DNA of 64,000 nucleotides from Ruminococcus sp. OA3 (GTDB lineage: Bacteria; Bacillota; Clostridia; Lachnospirales; Lachnospiraceae), in the NCBI RefSeq assembly GCF_022440845.1, contig NZ_JAKNTO010000001.1:930001-994000 (forward strand), given 5' to 3'. This document shows, piece after piece, positions 33,307-42,236 of the stretch; position 1 is the first letter of the stretch, and each line of letters opens with the position of its first letter. A program made the translations under genes and the position numbers. The notes under the pieces were generated by a model. That model was not told the DNA's origin. It worked only from the letters and a program-made list of their open reading frames with translations, and searched no databases.

Positions 33307-34665
33307 CTATTCCTGCAAAATGTCCTGAGCGTCCTGCAGTCCCAGGATGGTGGTCACAACGATCACAGAATCTCCGGGCAGAATCATATCCTGACCGCCG
33401 GGTATAATGATCTGGTCGCCGCGTGTAATACAGCCGATCAGCAGGTTTTTCTTCAGATTAAGCTCCATAAGCGGGATTCCTGTAATCTTTGCATTCTCCT
33501 GAATATTAAATTCCAGAGCTTCCACGCGGTCGTCAAAGAGACGATATAACGTTTCGATATTACTGCCGATGGAATTCTGGGTGGCACGCACGTACTGCAG
33601 AATCTTCTCGGCTGTCAGGTGCTTCGGATACACCACACTGTCGAGATCCAGATTGTGGATCACTTCATTTAACTGAAGGCGGTTGATCTTGGTGATGACT
33701 TTGGATCTGACTTTTTTCTTTGCGAACAGCGACAACAGAATATTTTCCTCGTCAAAATTGGTCATTGCAACGAATGAATCCATCAGATCGATGCGCTCTT
33801 CATAAAGTAAATCTTCATCACTGCCGTCGCCGTTGATGATCGTTGCTTCGGGAAGCATTTCGCTGAGCTCCTCGCAGCGTTTTGGATCAAGCTCAATGAT
33901 TTTAACAGAGATGCCGAGCCGCAGAAGCATATTTGCCAGATATACGGCGATCTTTCCTCCGCCTATGAGCATGGTGTTTTTAACATGGTTTGTTTTCATA
34001 CGGATTTTTTTGAAAAATTCAACCGCATTCTTACGCGAAGCGATCAGAGAGACAATATCCGATGCCTGCAGTGTAAAGGACCCGGATGGTATGATGATCT
34101 CGTGGTTCCGTTCCACGGCGCAGACCAGAATATCATTACCGAGCCGTGCCGGCATATCTTTCAGCTGCATCTGGTCCAGGATCGAATTTTCCGGGATGCG
34201 GAAACGCAGCATTTCAGAACGTCCTTTGGAAAAGACATCGATCGCCATGGCATTCGGGAAGCACAGAAGCTGTGATATTTCCACTGCGGCGGTAAATTCC
34301 GGATTGATGATCATGGAAAGTCCCAGCTCATCTTTGATAAACTGCCGCTCCTGGCTGTAGATCGGGTTCCTGACTCTGGCTATGGTCTGGCACTGTCCGG
34401 CTTTTTTTGCAATGACGCAGCACAGAAGATTAAGTTCATCGGATTCTGTGACGGCGATCATGAGATCTGCGTCTTCAATGCCGGCTTCTGCCAGTATACT
34501 GTAACTGGCGCCGTTTCCGGTAATTCCCATGACATCGTAAGCGGATGCGAGCCTGTTTACGACGGCGCTGTCTTTGTCAATGATGCAGATATTGTTGTCT
34601 TCTTTGCTCAGCTGTGCGGTCAGTACAGTGCCCACTTTGCCGCAGCCTGCTATGATAATATTCAT
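33307..34665 (-). CDS. trkA: TrkA potassium-uptake regulatory subunit (452 aa)
   Basis: Two RCK units in tandem: N-terminal Rossmann fold IIIAGCGKVGTVLTAQL (residues 2-18) and a second TMLIGGGKIAVYLANML (about 230), each followed by a TrkA-C ligand domain ending in GDQIIIPGG and PGDSVIVVTT. It binds NAD(H) or nucleotides and gates TrkH from the cytoplasmic side. It precedes trkH in the same operon. The length is usual for full-length TrkA. Confidence 0.93.
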   Translation of the reverse strand: MNIIIAGCGKVGTVLTAQLSKEDNNICIIDKDSAVVNRLASAYDVMGITGNGASYSILAEAGIEDADLMIAVTESDELNLLCCVIAKKAGQCQTIARVRNPIYSQERQFIKDELGLSMIINPEFTAAVEISQLLCFPNAMAIDVFSKGRSEMLRFRIPENSILDQMQLKDMPARLGNDILVCAVERNHEIIIPSGSFTLQASDIVSLIASRKNAVEFFKKIRMKTNHVKNTMLIGGGKIAVYLANMLLRLGISVKIIELDPKRCEELSEMLPEATIINGDGSDEDLLYEERIDLMDSFVAMTNFDEENILLSLFAKKKVRSKVITKINRLQLNEVIHNLDLDSVVYPKHLTAEKILQYVRATQNSIGSNIETLYRLFDDRVEALEFNIQENAKITGIPLMELNLKKNLLIGCITRGDQIIIPGGQDMILPGDSVIVVTTILGLQDAQDILQE

Positions 34666-34822
34666 GTCTTTTAATCCTTATCTTTGTCCTTTGCAGGGTA
34701 TTATAGTATCATTATAGCATGTATTATTTTTTTATCAACGGAATCGTCATGAATTGCATGATTATATCGTTATATTGTATAAGAGCTCTTAAAGTGAGAA
34801 TACGGTGGGGAGGTGAAAGGGA

Positions 34823-35374
34823 TTGGACAGTGAAAATGAACTGCTTGAGCAGTTGTATTCGCGCTATGAACAAAAGATGTATCAGGTTGCATTTGCAGTG
34901 CTGGGACAGGAACAGCAGGCTGAAGATGCAGTGCAGGATGCGTTCGTGAAACTGACAAAATACCTGAAGCGGATAAAGGACGTGGAGAGTGACAAGACGA
35001 AGAGACTGCTGATCCGCATCATACGGACAACCTCGATCGATCAGTACAGGAGGAATCAAAGAGACGCAAAGCGGCTGACGTCGGAGGATGCACTCGCGAG
35101 TGGAAAAATGATATCGATGGATGAGATGATGCAGGCAGAGGACCGCCAGATGATCCGCAGGCTGCTGCAGAAAGTACCGCAGGATTATCTTGAGATCATC
35201 AAGCTGCGCTGCTATTTTGAGGTCAGCAACAGGGAGGCGGCGCAGATACTGGAGATCAGTGAGGACGCGGCGGCAAAACGTCTGGAGCGGGCAAGAAAAT
35301 ATGTGCAGGATAAGATGGGAGATGAGGAATATGAAGGATGTAAACATCGAAAAAGTTTTGAAAAATTTGGGTGA
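34823..35374 (+). CDS. ECF-type RNA polymerase sigma factor (183 aa, TTG start)
   Basis: Sigma region 2 (about residues 8-75) shows LYSRYEQKMYQVAFAVL, EDAVQDAFVKL and a region 2.4-like IDQYRRNQRD. Sigma region 4 (about 115-165) shows YLEIIKLRCYFEVSNREAAQIL and DAAAKRLERARK. The start is a TTG at 34823 with GGGGAGGTGAAAGGGA upstream. It overlaps the next gene by 44 bp, and that gene encodes a membrane protein in anti-sigma position. The signal and target promoters are unknown. Confidence 0.88.
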   Translation: MDSENELLEQLYSRYEQKMYQVAFAVLGQEQQAEDAVQDAFVKLTKYLKRIKDVESDKTKRLLIRIIRTTSIDQYRRNQRDAKRLTSEDALASGKMISMDEMMQAEDRQMIRRLLQKVPQDYLEIIKLRCYFEVSNREAAQILEISEDAAAKRLERARKYVQDKMGDEEYEGCKHRKSFEKFG

Positions 35375-36734
35375 AGAAGCGATATTGGAACAGTGGGAGA
35401 AAGATACACCCGGCCACAATTTTTCACTGAATTATAAAAAGAAAAAACTGCAGCTCCTGCAGAATACGCAGCAGGGAAACAAAAAGACAACGATAAAGAA
35501 AAAACGCCTGCTCGCGGCGGCGTGCGTGGCGGCAGTACTTTCCCTGTCAGCGGGGGTCTATGCAGCAGTCTCCGTATTCAGTACGAAGGTGACGTTTGAC
35601 GAAGAACAGGGACAGGCATCTTTAAGTTTTGAAACGCTTGCCAATTCCGATATTCCTCCGATTGAGATCACGCCGGAATACCTGCCTGCAGGTTATCAGG
35701 AATGGGAAGAAGGGAAGTATTCCGAAGGCGGGGAATACGCGGCGGATGGGATCACGATCATCCAGGCCAATTATGCCAGCTATGTTGCACTGGGAGATAC
35801 CAGCGATCTTGAGGAGACGACATTGGGCGGGGTAAAAGCAGTGATCGCAGTGACGGAGGGGGCAGCATATCCGTATGATGTATTTCTGCTGTATGAGGAT
35901 ACCGGACATATCGTTGAGATCATGGCGTGTGATAAGCTTTCTCTGGAAGAGGTAAAAGAGGTGGCAGCCAACATTGTGATCACGGAGGTCGAAGGCTCCG
36001 GTCAGAACGCAACAGCGGCTTTCTCAGCGGAATCTGATGATATGATTGAGGAAGCTGAAGAAGATCCTGTAGCAGCAGAGCAGATCTGCCAGGCGGGTGA
36101 TACGTTTGCGGACGGTTTTGCGGCTTTTGAGGAGAGAGATCTGCAGTATACGGTGGAAAATGTTACGGTTTCCGATACGGTACCCCTTGACCGGGTGACA
36201 CAGGAGACAACCGGCAGCACACAGGAAGATTATGACCGTGTCATGTCTTTCCTGGATGAGGATGGGACCCTGAAGCCATTTACCAGAACAGTAACGCTCT
36301 GGGAGGACAACCGGCTTGTCACGCGGGAGATGGAAACTGTTTTGGTAAAATACGTGGAAGTGACGGTAAAGGCTGAAAATCTGAGCAGTGAAGCGGCTGA
36401 GGATATTGGCCAGTACAACACTCTGAGACATTTATACGAACAGGAGGACGGTACATTTAAAGAGGCTTACCTGGGAAGCAGATATGCGGACATGGAAGGC
36501 TACCGGAGTGAAGAAACTTACGGAATTACTTATGACTCCAGACAGTTTCTGTTTGACGGCAGCTCTTATCTGGATGACCCGAAGCATTATTTCTTTACGG
36601 ATTTTGCACCGGGTGAAGTAAGGGAACTCCATTTTGGATATGCGGTGCCGGAAGATGAACTTGATGATCTCTATATGTTGTTTTCCGGTGATTCCGGTGA
36701 CGAGACGTATGTACGGCTGGATGTGCAGCCGTAG
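35331..36734 (+). CDS. Membrane protein with DUF4367-like domain, probable anti-sigma partner (467 aa)
   Basis: A charged cytoplasmic N-terminus (residues 1-58) is followed by one transmembrane helix (about 60-82). A first extracellular beta domain (about 95-220; ITPEYLPAGYQEWE resembles DUF4367) and a second C-terminal beta domain (about 245-467) follow. The true start is 35331 (GAGATGAGGAAT upstream), overlapping the sigma gene by 44 bp. The layout, sigma gene followed by a single-pass protein with cytoplasmic N-terminus, is that of ECF sigma/anti-sigma pairs, although no zinc-binding HxxxCxxC anti-sigma motif is seen. The signal it senses is unknown. Confidence 0.72.
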   Translation: MKDVNIEKVLKNLGEEAILEQWEKDTPGHNFSLNYKKKKLQLLQNTQQGNKKTTIKKKRLLAAACVAAVLSLSAGVYAAVSVFSTKVTFDEEQGQASLSFETLANSDIPPIEITPEYLPAGYQEWEEGKYSEGGEYAADGITIIQANYASYVALGDTSDLEETTLGGVKAVIAVTEGAAYPYDVFLLYEDTGHIVEIMACDKLSLEEVKEVAANIVITEVEGSGQNATAAFSAESDDMIEEAEEDPVAAEQICQAGDTFADGFAAFEERDLQYTVENVTVSDTVPLDRVTQETTGSTQEDYDRVMSFLDEDGTLKPFTRTVTLWEDNRLVTREMETVLVKYVEVTVKAENLSSEAAEDIGQYNTLRHLYEQEDGTFKEAYLGSRYADMEGYRSEETYGITYDSRQFLFDGSSYLDDPKHYFFTDFAPGEVRELHFGYAVPEDELDDLYMLFSGDSGDETYVRLDVQP

Positions 36735-36787
36735 ATGACAGTCAAATCCCTGATATTAATTATTTGAATAAAAAAATTAGGAGCATT

Positions 36788-36840
36788 CCCACAGGGAACA
36801 GTGTTTTTTAGGCGCTGCACTTCCCTGTGGGGATTTTTTT
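36788..36840 (+). terminator. Terminator after the sigma/anti-sigma pair
   Basis: CCCACAGGGAA (36788-36798) pairs with TTCCCTGTGGG (36821-36831), with a 22-nt loop and a seven-T tail at 36834-36840. The rest of the gap to 36977 is AT-rich, with no gene or recognised RNA. Confidence 0.88.
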
Positions 36841-36977
36841 ATGGACGGATTCCCATGAATCAAAGGGCCAAAAATACTGAATGTTAAATTCGATTTAATC
36901 TGATGTATTTTTAATAAGGGCAGAGATATGATAAAGACAATTAAAAAATAACATTATTTTAAAGGGGGACATGAAAA

Positions 36978-38075
36978 ATGGCGGATATTCCGGAAAAAAT
37001 GAAAGGCGTTTATCTTACCGGTTTTGGGGGATACGACAAACTGGAGTACAGGGAAGATATTCCGGTTCCAACACCAAAAGCAGGAGAAGTATTGGTGAAA
37101 ATCGGGGCAGCAGCGGTAAATAATACGGATATTAATACCCGCATCGGATGGTATTCAAAACATGTAAAAACAGCCACAGGTGTTGGCGGTACTGCAGGAT
37201 ATGGCAGTGATGTGAAGGAAGATGGCTCCTGGCTTGGCCGACCGCTTGAATTTCCGAGGATACAGGGGGCAGACGGCTGTGGTAAAATTGTGGCTGTGGG
37301 AGAAGGTGTAGACGGGAGGCGCATTGGAGAGAGAGTTTTGATTCGCAATGTACAGGAAATGCCTCTGAGCGACCGGGGGATTGAGTGTCTTACTTATGGT
37401 TCTGAGTGTGACGGTACATTTTGTGAATATACCACTGCCCGTTCTGAGGAAGTATTTCAGATTAACAGCAATCTTTCCGATGAAGAACTGGCCGTATTTC
37501 CCTGTGCATATGCAACAGCGAACAATCTGGTATGCAGAGTAAAGGTCAATGAAAGTGACCGCGTCCTTGTAACCGGTTCTTCAGGGGGGGTCGGCTCTGC
37601 TTTAGTACAGATCGCTAAAGCACGGGGGGCACATGTGATCGGAGTGTGTGACACAGGGAAGGAAGAGGCGGTCAAAGGATATGGAGCAGATGAAATCATT
37701 CACAGGGGGGAAGATTACATAGAGAAGCTGGGTGAAATGTCTGTTGACGTGGTACTTGATATGGTAGCAGGAGAATCATGGAGACAGATTTTGAAAGTTT
37801 TGAAAAAGGGCGGTAAGCTTGGAATGTGTGGGGCGATTGCAGGACCAATTGTTGAATTTGATGTCAGAGACATGTACCTGAAGGACTTAAGCTTCTTCGG
37901 GACAACCTATCAGACGCGGGATTCCATGTCTGAGTTGATTGAATTTATAGAGCAGGGTAAAATCCGTCCGATTATTTCCAAAAGTTATCCGCTGAAAGAC
38001 ATTGTGGAAGCTCAGAAGGCATTTCTTGCAAAGAAGCATGTTGGTAAGATCGTGCTTAAGGTAAATGGTGAATAA
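36978..38075 (+). CDS. MDR-family NAD(P)-dependent oxidoreductase (365 aa)
   Basis: Medium-chain dehydrogenase/quinone-oxidoreductase fold. The N-terminal GroES-like domain (about 1-160) has VPTPKAGEVLVKIGAAAVNNTD, without the usual Cys/His zinc ligands of zinc alcohol dehydrogenases. The Rossmann domain (about 185-320) has TGSSGGVGSALVQIAKARGA for cofactor binding. The ribosome binding site is AAAGGGGGAC. It overlaps by 11 bp the frame leading into the racemase-like gene, whose preferred start lies 17 bp after this stop, so both are co-transcribed. It may act on a ketone or enol product of its partner enzyme, which is inference. Confidence 0.85.
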   Translation: MADIPEKMKGVYLTGFGGYDKLEYREDIPVPTPKAGEVLVKIGAAAVNNTDINTRIGWYSKHVKTATGVGGTAGYGSDVKEDGSWLGRPLEFPRIQGADGCGKIVAVGEGVDGRRIGERVLIRNVQEMPLSDRGIECLTYGSECDGTFCEYTTARSEEVFQINSNLSDEELAVFPCAYATANNLVCRVKVNESDRVLVTGSSGGVGSALVQIAKARGAHVIGVCDTGKEEAVKGYGADEIIHRGEDYIEKLGEMSVDVVLDMVAGESWRQILKVLKKGGKLGMCGAIAGPIVEFDVRDMYLKDLSFFGTTYQTRDSMSELIEFIEQGKIRPIISKSYPLKDIVEAQKAFLAKKHVGKIVLKVNGE

Positions 38076-38091
38076 GAAAGGAGAAAATCAG

Positions 38092-39141
38092 ATGGGATTT
38101 AAACGAAGTTTTGATGTTGTTCAGGCACATTGTGGAGAGCCGATGCATGTTATAACAAGCGGAGTACCAACAATTCCCGGGAATACTGTTTATGACCAGT
38201 TAAAATGGATGAGGGAAAATGATGATCAGGTACGGAACCTTGTATTAAAAGAGCCGAGAGGATATCCACCGGTAAACTGTAATCTGATTGTTCCGGCGAA
38301 AGACCCAAAAGCGGCAGCCGGCTATATTATTATGGAGCAGAACGAATACTGCGTCATGAGCGGTGGAAACACTATCGCTGTCGCAACAGTACTGCTTGAA
38401 ACAGGCATGATTCCCATGAAAGAGCCAGTTACAGAGTTTTACCTGGAGGCAGCAGCCGGATTAATTAAGATTAACGCAGAATGTAGTCATGGCAAGGTTA
38501 CGCAGGTTACATTCACGAACGTCCCGGCATTTCCTGTGTACCTGGATGCAGAGATTGATGTACCTGTACTTGGGAAAGTCAGAGTAGATGTGGCATGGGG
38601 AGGAATGTTCTATTGTTTGATTGACTCACGCCAGTTCTCCTGGCTTAAACTGGTTCCGGAACAGGGGAAAGAAATTGCAAGAATCAGTGCTCTTTGTTAT
38701 CAGTCGGCAAGAGAACAACTGCCGGTGCATCATCCTGATTACCCGGGAATTGGTATCACTGGTTCAGAAATTCACGGACCGACAGACAATCCGAATGCAG
38801 ACTGGCAGAGTGTAGATACCGTATATACGGGGGAGGTTGATTTGAATAAACCGGAAACATGGACGGGCGCGCTGGATCGTTGTGCGTGTGGTACGGGAAC
38901 ATGTGCATTAATGTCAGTAAAATATGCCAGAGGAGAGTTAAAGTTAAATGAAGCATTTCGGCGCGAAGGTTTAATCGGTATTATTTTTACGGGACATGCT
39001 CTGGAAGAAATTGATATTCACGGTTATAAGGGCATTAAACCTACGATTGGCGGTCAGGCATGGATCAGTGCTTTCTGTAAATATGTGCTGGATGAAACAG
39101 ATCCATTTCCTAATGGATTTACAGTGGGCGATATCTGGTAG
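38092..39141 (+). CDS. Proline racemase-like enzyme with Ser/Cys-type site (349 aa)
   Basis: Proline racemase/hydroxyproline epimerase fold. The first catalytic motif reads EYCVMSGGNTIAVAT, where Ser-Gly replaces the Cys-Gly of true racemases. The second reads DRCACGTGTCA and keeps the catalytic Cys. The family ending FTVGDIW is present. Family members with other residue pairs act as hydroxyproline epimerases or 3-hydroxyproline dehydratases, so this is not safely called a proline racemase. The start at 38092 has AAAGGAGAAAATC. It is paired with the MDR dehydrogenase, and a LysR gene converges from the right. Confidence 0.8.
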   Translation: MGFKRSFDVVQAHCGEPMHVITSGVPTIPGNTVYDQLKWMRENDDQVRNLVLKEPRGYPPVNCNLIVPAKDPKAAAGYIIMEQNEYCVMSGGNTIAVATVLLETGMIPMKEPVTEFYLEAAAGLIKINAECSHGKVTQVTFTNVPAFPVYLDAEIDVPVLGKVRVDVAWGGMFYCLIDSRQFSWLKLVPEQGKEIARISALCYQSAREQLPVHHPDYPGIGITGSEIHGPTDNPNADWQSVDTVYTGEVDLNKPETWTGALDRCACGTGTCALMSVKYARGELKLNEAFRREGLIGIIFTGHALEEIDIHGYKGIKPTIGGQAWISAFCKYVLDETDPFPNGFTVGDIW

Positions 39142-39153
39142 AACTGTGATGTG

Positions 39154-40032
39154 TCAGTTTATGCCTGAGTTTATCAATCCGGACTGATGAAGCTTGTTTT
39201 TTATTATCGAAAACATGGAGTCACAAAGAGCGCTGTCAAGCGCGTTGCCGTGAGTGAATCCAACTTTTAACGTAAGCGGGGCAGTTGAAAAGGAACCTGA
39301 GATTAAGTCCATATCATTTGTAATCGAGGAGGCGGGAAGAAGCGATACAGCAATTCCTTTGCGGACAGCTTCCTCGATATTTTCCGACATCGTACTGGTG
39401 AAAACTATATCGTAATCGATTTCCAGATGTTTCAGAGAATAGAGGGTATAGGTGTTGATAATGCAGTCATCGGAAAAAAGGGCGATTGGTAAAGCTTTAT
39501 TCTCTGAAATGGAATAGCCTTTGGCGCATGCCCAGTACAGCGGTTCCTCCCAGAGAAGCCGGTCGTCACGGAACTGGGGCTCCATTGCGACGATTGCAGC
39601 AGAAATATTGCCCCTTTCAATTGAATGCCGTATTGCTCTGCTTCGGGAACATACGATATTAAAATGATAGGATGGAAATTCTTTTAAAAACTCGGGATAG
39701 ATATATGTAAGAAACATTTTTGCATAGTCGGTGGGGACCCCCAGAGATATATTACCAGCCCAGGATGCACTCTTTAATGAATTGAAGGCAGTATTGTTCA
39801 GACTTAGAATATCCTGTGCATATTTTAAGAGGGTTTCTCCATCGCTGGTTAATATCAGAGAGTTTTTACTTCGTATAAACAGTTTGGTCTCAAATTGTTC
39901 TTCAAGGATTTTAATCTGTGTGCTGACTGCAGAAGGCGAGCGAAAGACCAGCTCAGAAGTGATGTTGAGCTTTCCGGTTTCAGCGGCAATAACAAATGTA
40001 TTTAAATATTCGAGATTTACATGTTTGTTCAT
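39154..40032 (-). CDS. LysR-family transcriptional regulator (292 aa)
   Basis: The N-terminal winged HTH (residues 1-60) reads LEYLNTFVIAAETGKLNITSE then RSPSAVSTQIKILEEQF. An effector domain follows (about 90-285). The start at 40032 has AAAGGAGTTTAATT. An in-frame upstream extension has no site. The gene converges with the MDR/racemase pair 12 bp away and is the most likely regulator of that pair, but no operator is identified. Confidence 0.85.
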   Translation of the reverse strand: MNKHVNLEYLNTFVIAAETGKLNITSELVFRSPSAVSTQIKILEEQFETKLFIRSKNSLILTSDGETLLKYAQDILSLNNTAFNSLKSASWAGNISLGVPTDYAKMFLTYIYPEFLKEFPSYHFNIVCSRSRAIRHSIERGNISAAIVAMEPQFRDDRLLWEEPLYWACAKGYSISENKALPIALFSDDCIINTYTLYSLKHLEIDYDIVFTSTMSENIEEAVRKGIAVSLLPASSITNDMDLISGSFSTAPLTLKVGFTHGNALDSALCDSMFSIIKNKLHQSGLINSGIN

Positions 40033-40073
40033 AATTAAACTCCTTTGTTTAGAACCCTTGCCGTGTAATATAG

Positions 40074-40111
40074 TTTTATGGGACTGTCTTAAGACAGACA
40101 GCCCCATAAAA
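40074..40111. terminator. Bidirectional terminator
   Basis: TTTTATGGG-A-CTGTCT (40074-40089) pairs with AGACAG-C-CCCATAAAA (40096-40111), with one mismatch. It lies between the spore coat gene, whose transcript ends here, and the next LysR gene on the same strand. The T and A runs on both sides allow termination in both directions. Confidence 0.75.
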
Positions 40112-40118
40112 ATTAAGC

Positions 40119-40394
40119 TTACATTAAATGTGTAGCTGACTGAGATGCAGGCTGTGTCAAAATAGATTTTACGTGTTGTACTTCTTCCTGTGTCGCTTTC
40201 TGTGCAGGCACGTAATAATTGTGCTGGCGTGCCGCCTGGTACATCTTTTCCTGAGCCATCTCACATTCATTCCGCAGCTGTTTCAAAGTTTGTTTCAGCT
40301 GAGGGTTTTCCGTCTGTACGATATAACCTTCGAAAGAAGTGAGTTCTCCGTTAATACCTACGAGAGTGTCTGTCACCATAGCTTTTTCGTTCAT
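40119..40394 (-). CDS. CotF-like spore coat protein, second of a pair (91 aa)
   Basis: Small helical protein: VTDTLVGINGELTSFEGYI, then ENPQLKQTLKQLRNECEMAQE and YQAARQHNYYVPAQKA. This is the four-helix CotF pattern, with the characteristic Tyr-Tyr-x-Pro-A near the end. The ribosome binding site is ATAGGAGGAAACG. It follows the shorter coat gene by 13 bp. CotF-like proteins are found in the spore coat of Bacilli and Clostridia; their presence supports sporulation ability. Confidence 0.75.
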   Translation of the reverse strand: MNEKAMVTDTLVGINGELTSFEGYIVQTENPQLKQTLKQLRNECEMAQEKMYQAARQHNYYVPAQKATQEEVQHVKSILTQPASQSATHLM

Positions 40395-40407
40395 TATACG
40401 TTTCCTC

Positions 40408-40590
40408 CTATAAGAATTTCATGAGTTCCTGCTTGTTTTTCATAGCAGAGTCAGCGGCTTCCTGAAACAGCTGTTTTACATCCGGTGACTGAGCCTGATT
40501 GGCATAGTCTGTCATTTTGCAGTGACTTGTCTCATATCCGCCAATCAAGTGGCGCAGGTTCTGAAGATCCAAAACGGAAATGTCTGTCAT
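40408..40590 (-). CDS. CotF-like short coat protein, first of a pair (60 aa)
   Basis: Single helical hairpin: VLDLQNLRHLIGGYETSHCK then YANQAQSPDVKQLFQEAAD. The sequence is like the N-terminal ferritin-like half of CotF proteins. The ribosome binding site is CAGGAGGTATG. It is translated just before the 91-residue protein, and together they resemble one CotF protein cut into two genes. Confidence 0.7.
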   Translation of the reverse strand: MTDISVLDLQNLRHLIGGYETSHCKMTDYANQAQSPDVKQLFQEAADSAMKNKQELMKFL

Positions 40591-40667
40591 AACATACCTC
40601 CTGTTATAAATGGCTTAAAAGTTACAGGATTAGTATGCCGGGTTCGGAGAAAAGCATACCGTGATTT

Positions 40668-41723
40668 TTATAATTTTTTTTGTAACATTTCTGGATTAGT
40701 TGCATAGTGCAGCGCAGTCTCGGAGGAAATCGTACCTTCCTGGTAAAGTTTTAAAAGACTGTTGTCCATCGAGATCATCTGATCCGTCGCTGAAGAGTAA
40801 AGAGTTCCTTCTATTTGATGTACTTTGCCGCTTCTGATCAGGTTATGGATGGCAGGGGTAAGAGTCATGATTTCAAATGCAGGAACATAGCCCCCGCTTA
40901 CAGCGGGTACGAGCTGCTGTGAAACCACTGCCTGCAGCACCATGGAAAGCTGTACGGCGATCTGCTGCTGCTGGTTGGAAGGAAAGACATCAATGATACG
41001 ATCGATGGTATTGGAGGCTCCGATGGTATGGAGGCTTGACAGTACAAGATGGCCGGTTTCCGCAGCTGTCATTGCAGTGTGTATCGTCTCGTAATCTCTC
41101 ATTTCGCCCAGGAGGATCACATTTGGATTCTGCCGCAGTGCTGCCCGGAGCGCACCCAGATAGTTCTGTGTGTCTGTATTTATCTCACGCTGGCTGACAA
41201 TACTTTTTTTGTGGCTGTGCAGGAATTCCAGAGGGTCTTCCAGGGTTATAATGTGATATGCTTTTGTGTTGTTGATATGGTCCACCATGCAGGAAAGGGT
41301 CGTCGATTTTCCACAGCCGGCAGGTCCGGTCAGAAGAACCATTCCCTTGGAAACGTCGGCGAGCCGGATAATATTTTCCGGTATATGCAGATCTTCGGGC
41401 CGCGGCAGGTAGAAAGCGATAACGCGGATGACAGCAGCATAGGAACCACGCTGCCGGTAAGCGTTTACGCGGAAACGCGACAGCCCTACGACGGAAAAGG
41501 AAAAATCATCGTCACCATTCAGAAACAGTTTGTCAAGTTCTCTGTTGCTGGCGGTCTTATAAATTTCACGTATCATTGTTTCAGTATCTGCAGGGGTCAG
41601 TTTTGTCTCAGATACTGTCTTGAAGACTTCATGAGTCTTCAGGGTCAGCGGGAGGCCGGCCACGATAAAAATATCGGACGCCCCTTCCGAAGAGGCGAGA
41701 TGTAAAAGTTCTGTAGTCGTCAT
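40668..41723 (-). CDS. pilT: PilT-type pilus retraction ATPase (351 aa)
   Basis: Secretion ATPase of the PilT branch: LLHLASSEGASDIFI at the start, Walker A TGPAGCGKSTTL (about residue 133), Asp box ITLEDPLEFLH, Walker B VILLGEMRDYETI, His box LSSLHTIGASNTIDRIIDVFP. In type IV pilus systems PilT drives retraction or twitching, while PilB drives extension. It is the last gene of the pilus-like cluster, 12 bp after a pseudopilin gene. No PilB or GspE extension ATPase is encoded in the window. The ribosome binding site is GAGGAGAAT. Confidence 0.9.
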   Translation of the reverse strand: MTTTELLHLASSEGASDIFIVAGLPLTLKTHEVFKTVSETKLTPADTETMIREIYKTASNRELDKLFLNGDDDFSFSVVGLSRFRVNAYRQRGSYAAVIRVIAFYLPRPEDLHIPENIIRLADVSKGMVLLTGPAGCGKSTTLSCMVDHINNTKAYHIITLEDPLEFLHSHKKSIVSQREINTDTQNYLGALRAALRQNPNVILLGEMRDYETIHTAMTAAETGHLVLSSLHTIGASNTIDRIIDVFPSNQQQQIAVQLSMVLQAVVSQQLVPAVSGGYVPAFEIMTLTPAIHNLIRSGKVHQIEGTLYSSATDQMISMDNSLLKLYQEGTISSETALHYATNPEMLQKKL

Positions 41724-41735
41724 AATTTATTCTCC

Positions 41736-42236
41736 TCATTCATTATTTCCATATACAGGGAGTGTGTCATCTGCATTCCAGGTATCAGCAGGGGAAGTGG
41801 ACCATTTTAAGACCCGGTAAAAGGCCGTTCCCGTTTCTGCGGGGAATACTGCAAGAAGCTCAGCCTGCAGCTGCTGGGTATCGCTTACTGCTATGCTGTA
41901 AGTGATGAGCAGTCCTTCACTGCTTCTGTTTGCTGTGATATCGGAAATGCCGGCAAGTGTCTGCATGGCATTCAGAAAATATGTCTCTTCTTCAGGAACG
42001 GATAGACTGTGATAGCTGTCATAGAGAATCCGGTCAATCACTGCCAGCTTTTCCTCTGCTGCCGCAGATGCCTCGCCATAAGATTCTGCCCGCTGTGCAT
42101 TCTGCTGTGCGCGCTGATTTTGGGAGCGGGATGTGACAAGTGAGAGCGTCGCAAATGTAACGAGTGAAAGAATCAGAAAAATGGTAAGTATAGAAGGAAG
42201 TCCCACATTTAATACGGAAGGAAGACTCTTTTTCAT
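41736..42236 (-). CDS. Pilin-like membrane protein of the PilT cluster (166 aa)
   Basis: One N-terminal hydrophobic helix (about residues 13-33, VGLPSILTIFLILSLVTFATL) precedes an Ala/Glu/Gln-rich helix (about 38-75) and a small beta-containing C-terminal domain. This is the usual shape of minor pilins, but the Gly|Phe cleavage motif and Glu5 are not clear. It overlaps the preceding gene by 4 bp (ATGA) with GGAGGTGATG upstream. The function is unknown beyond its cluster. Confidence 0.6.
   Translation of the reverse strand: MKKSLPSVLNVGLPSILTIFLILSLVTFATLSLVTSRSQNQRAQQNAQRAESYGEASAAAEEKLAVIDRILYDSYHSLSVPEEETYFLNAMQTLAGISDITANRSSEGLLITYSIAVSDTQQLQAELLAVFPAETGTAFYRVLKWSTSPADTWNADDTLPVYGNNE

Noticed and set aside
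35190-35330. Upstream extension of the anti-sigma-like protein
   Set aside because: These codons lie in the sigma gene in another frame and give an Arg-rich segment; a good start exists at 35331.
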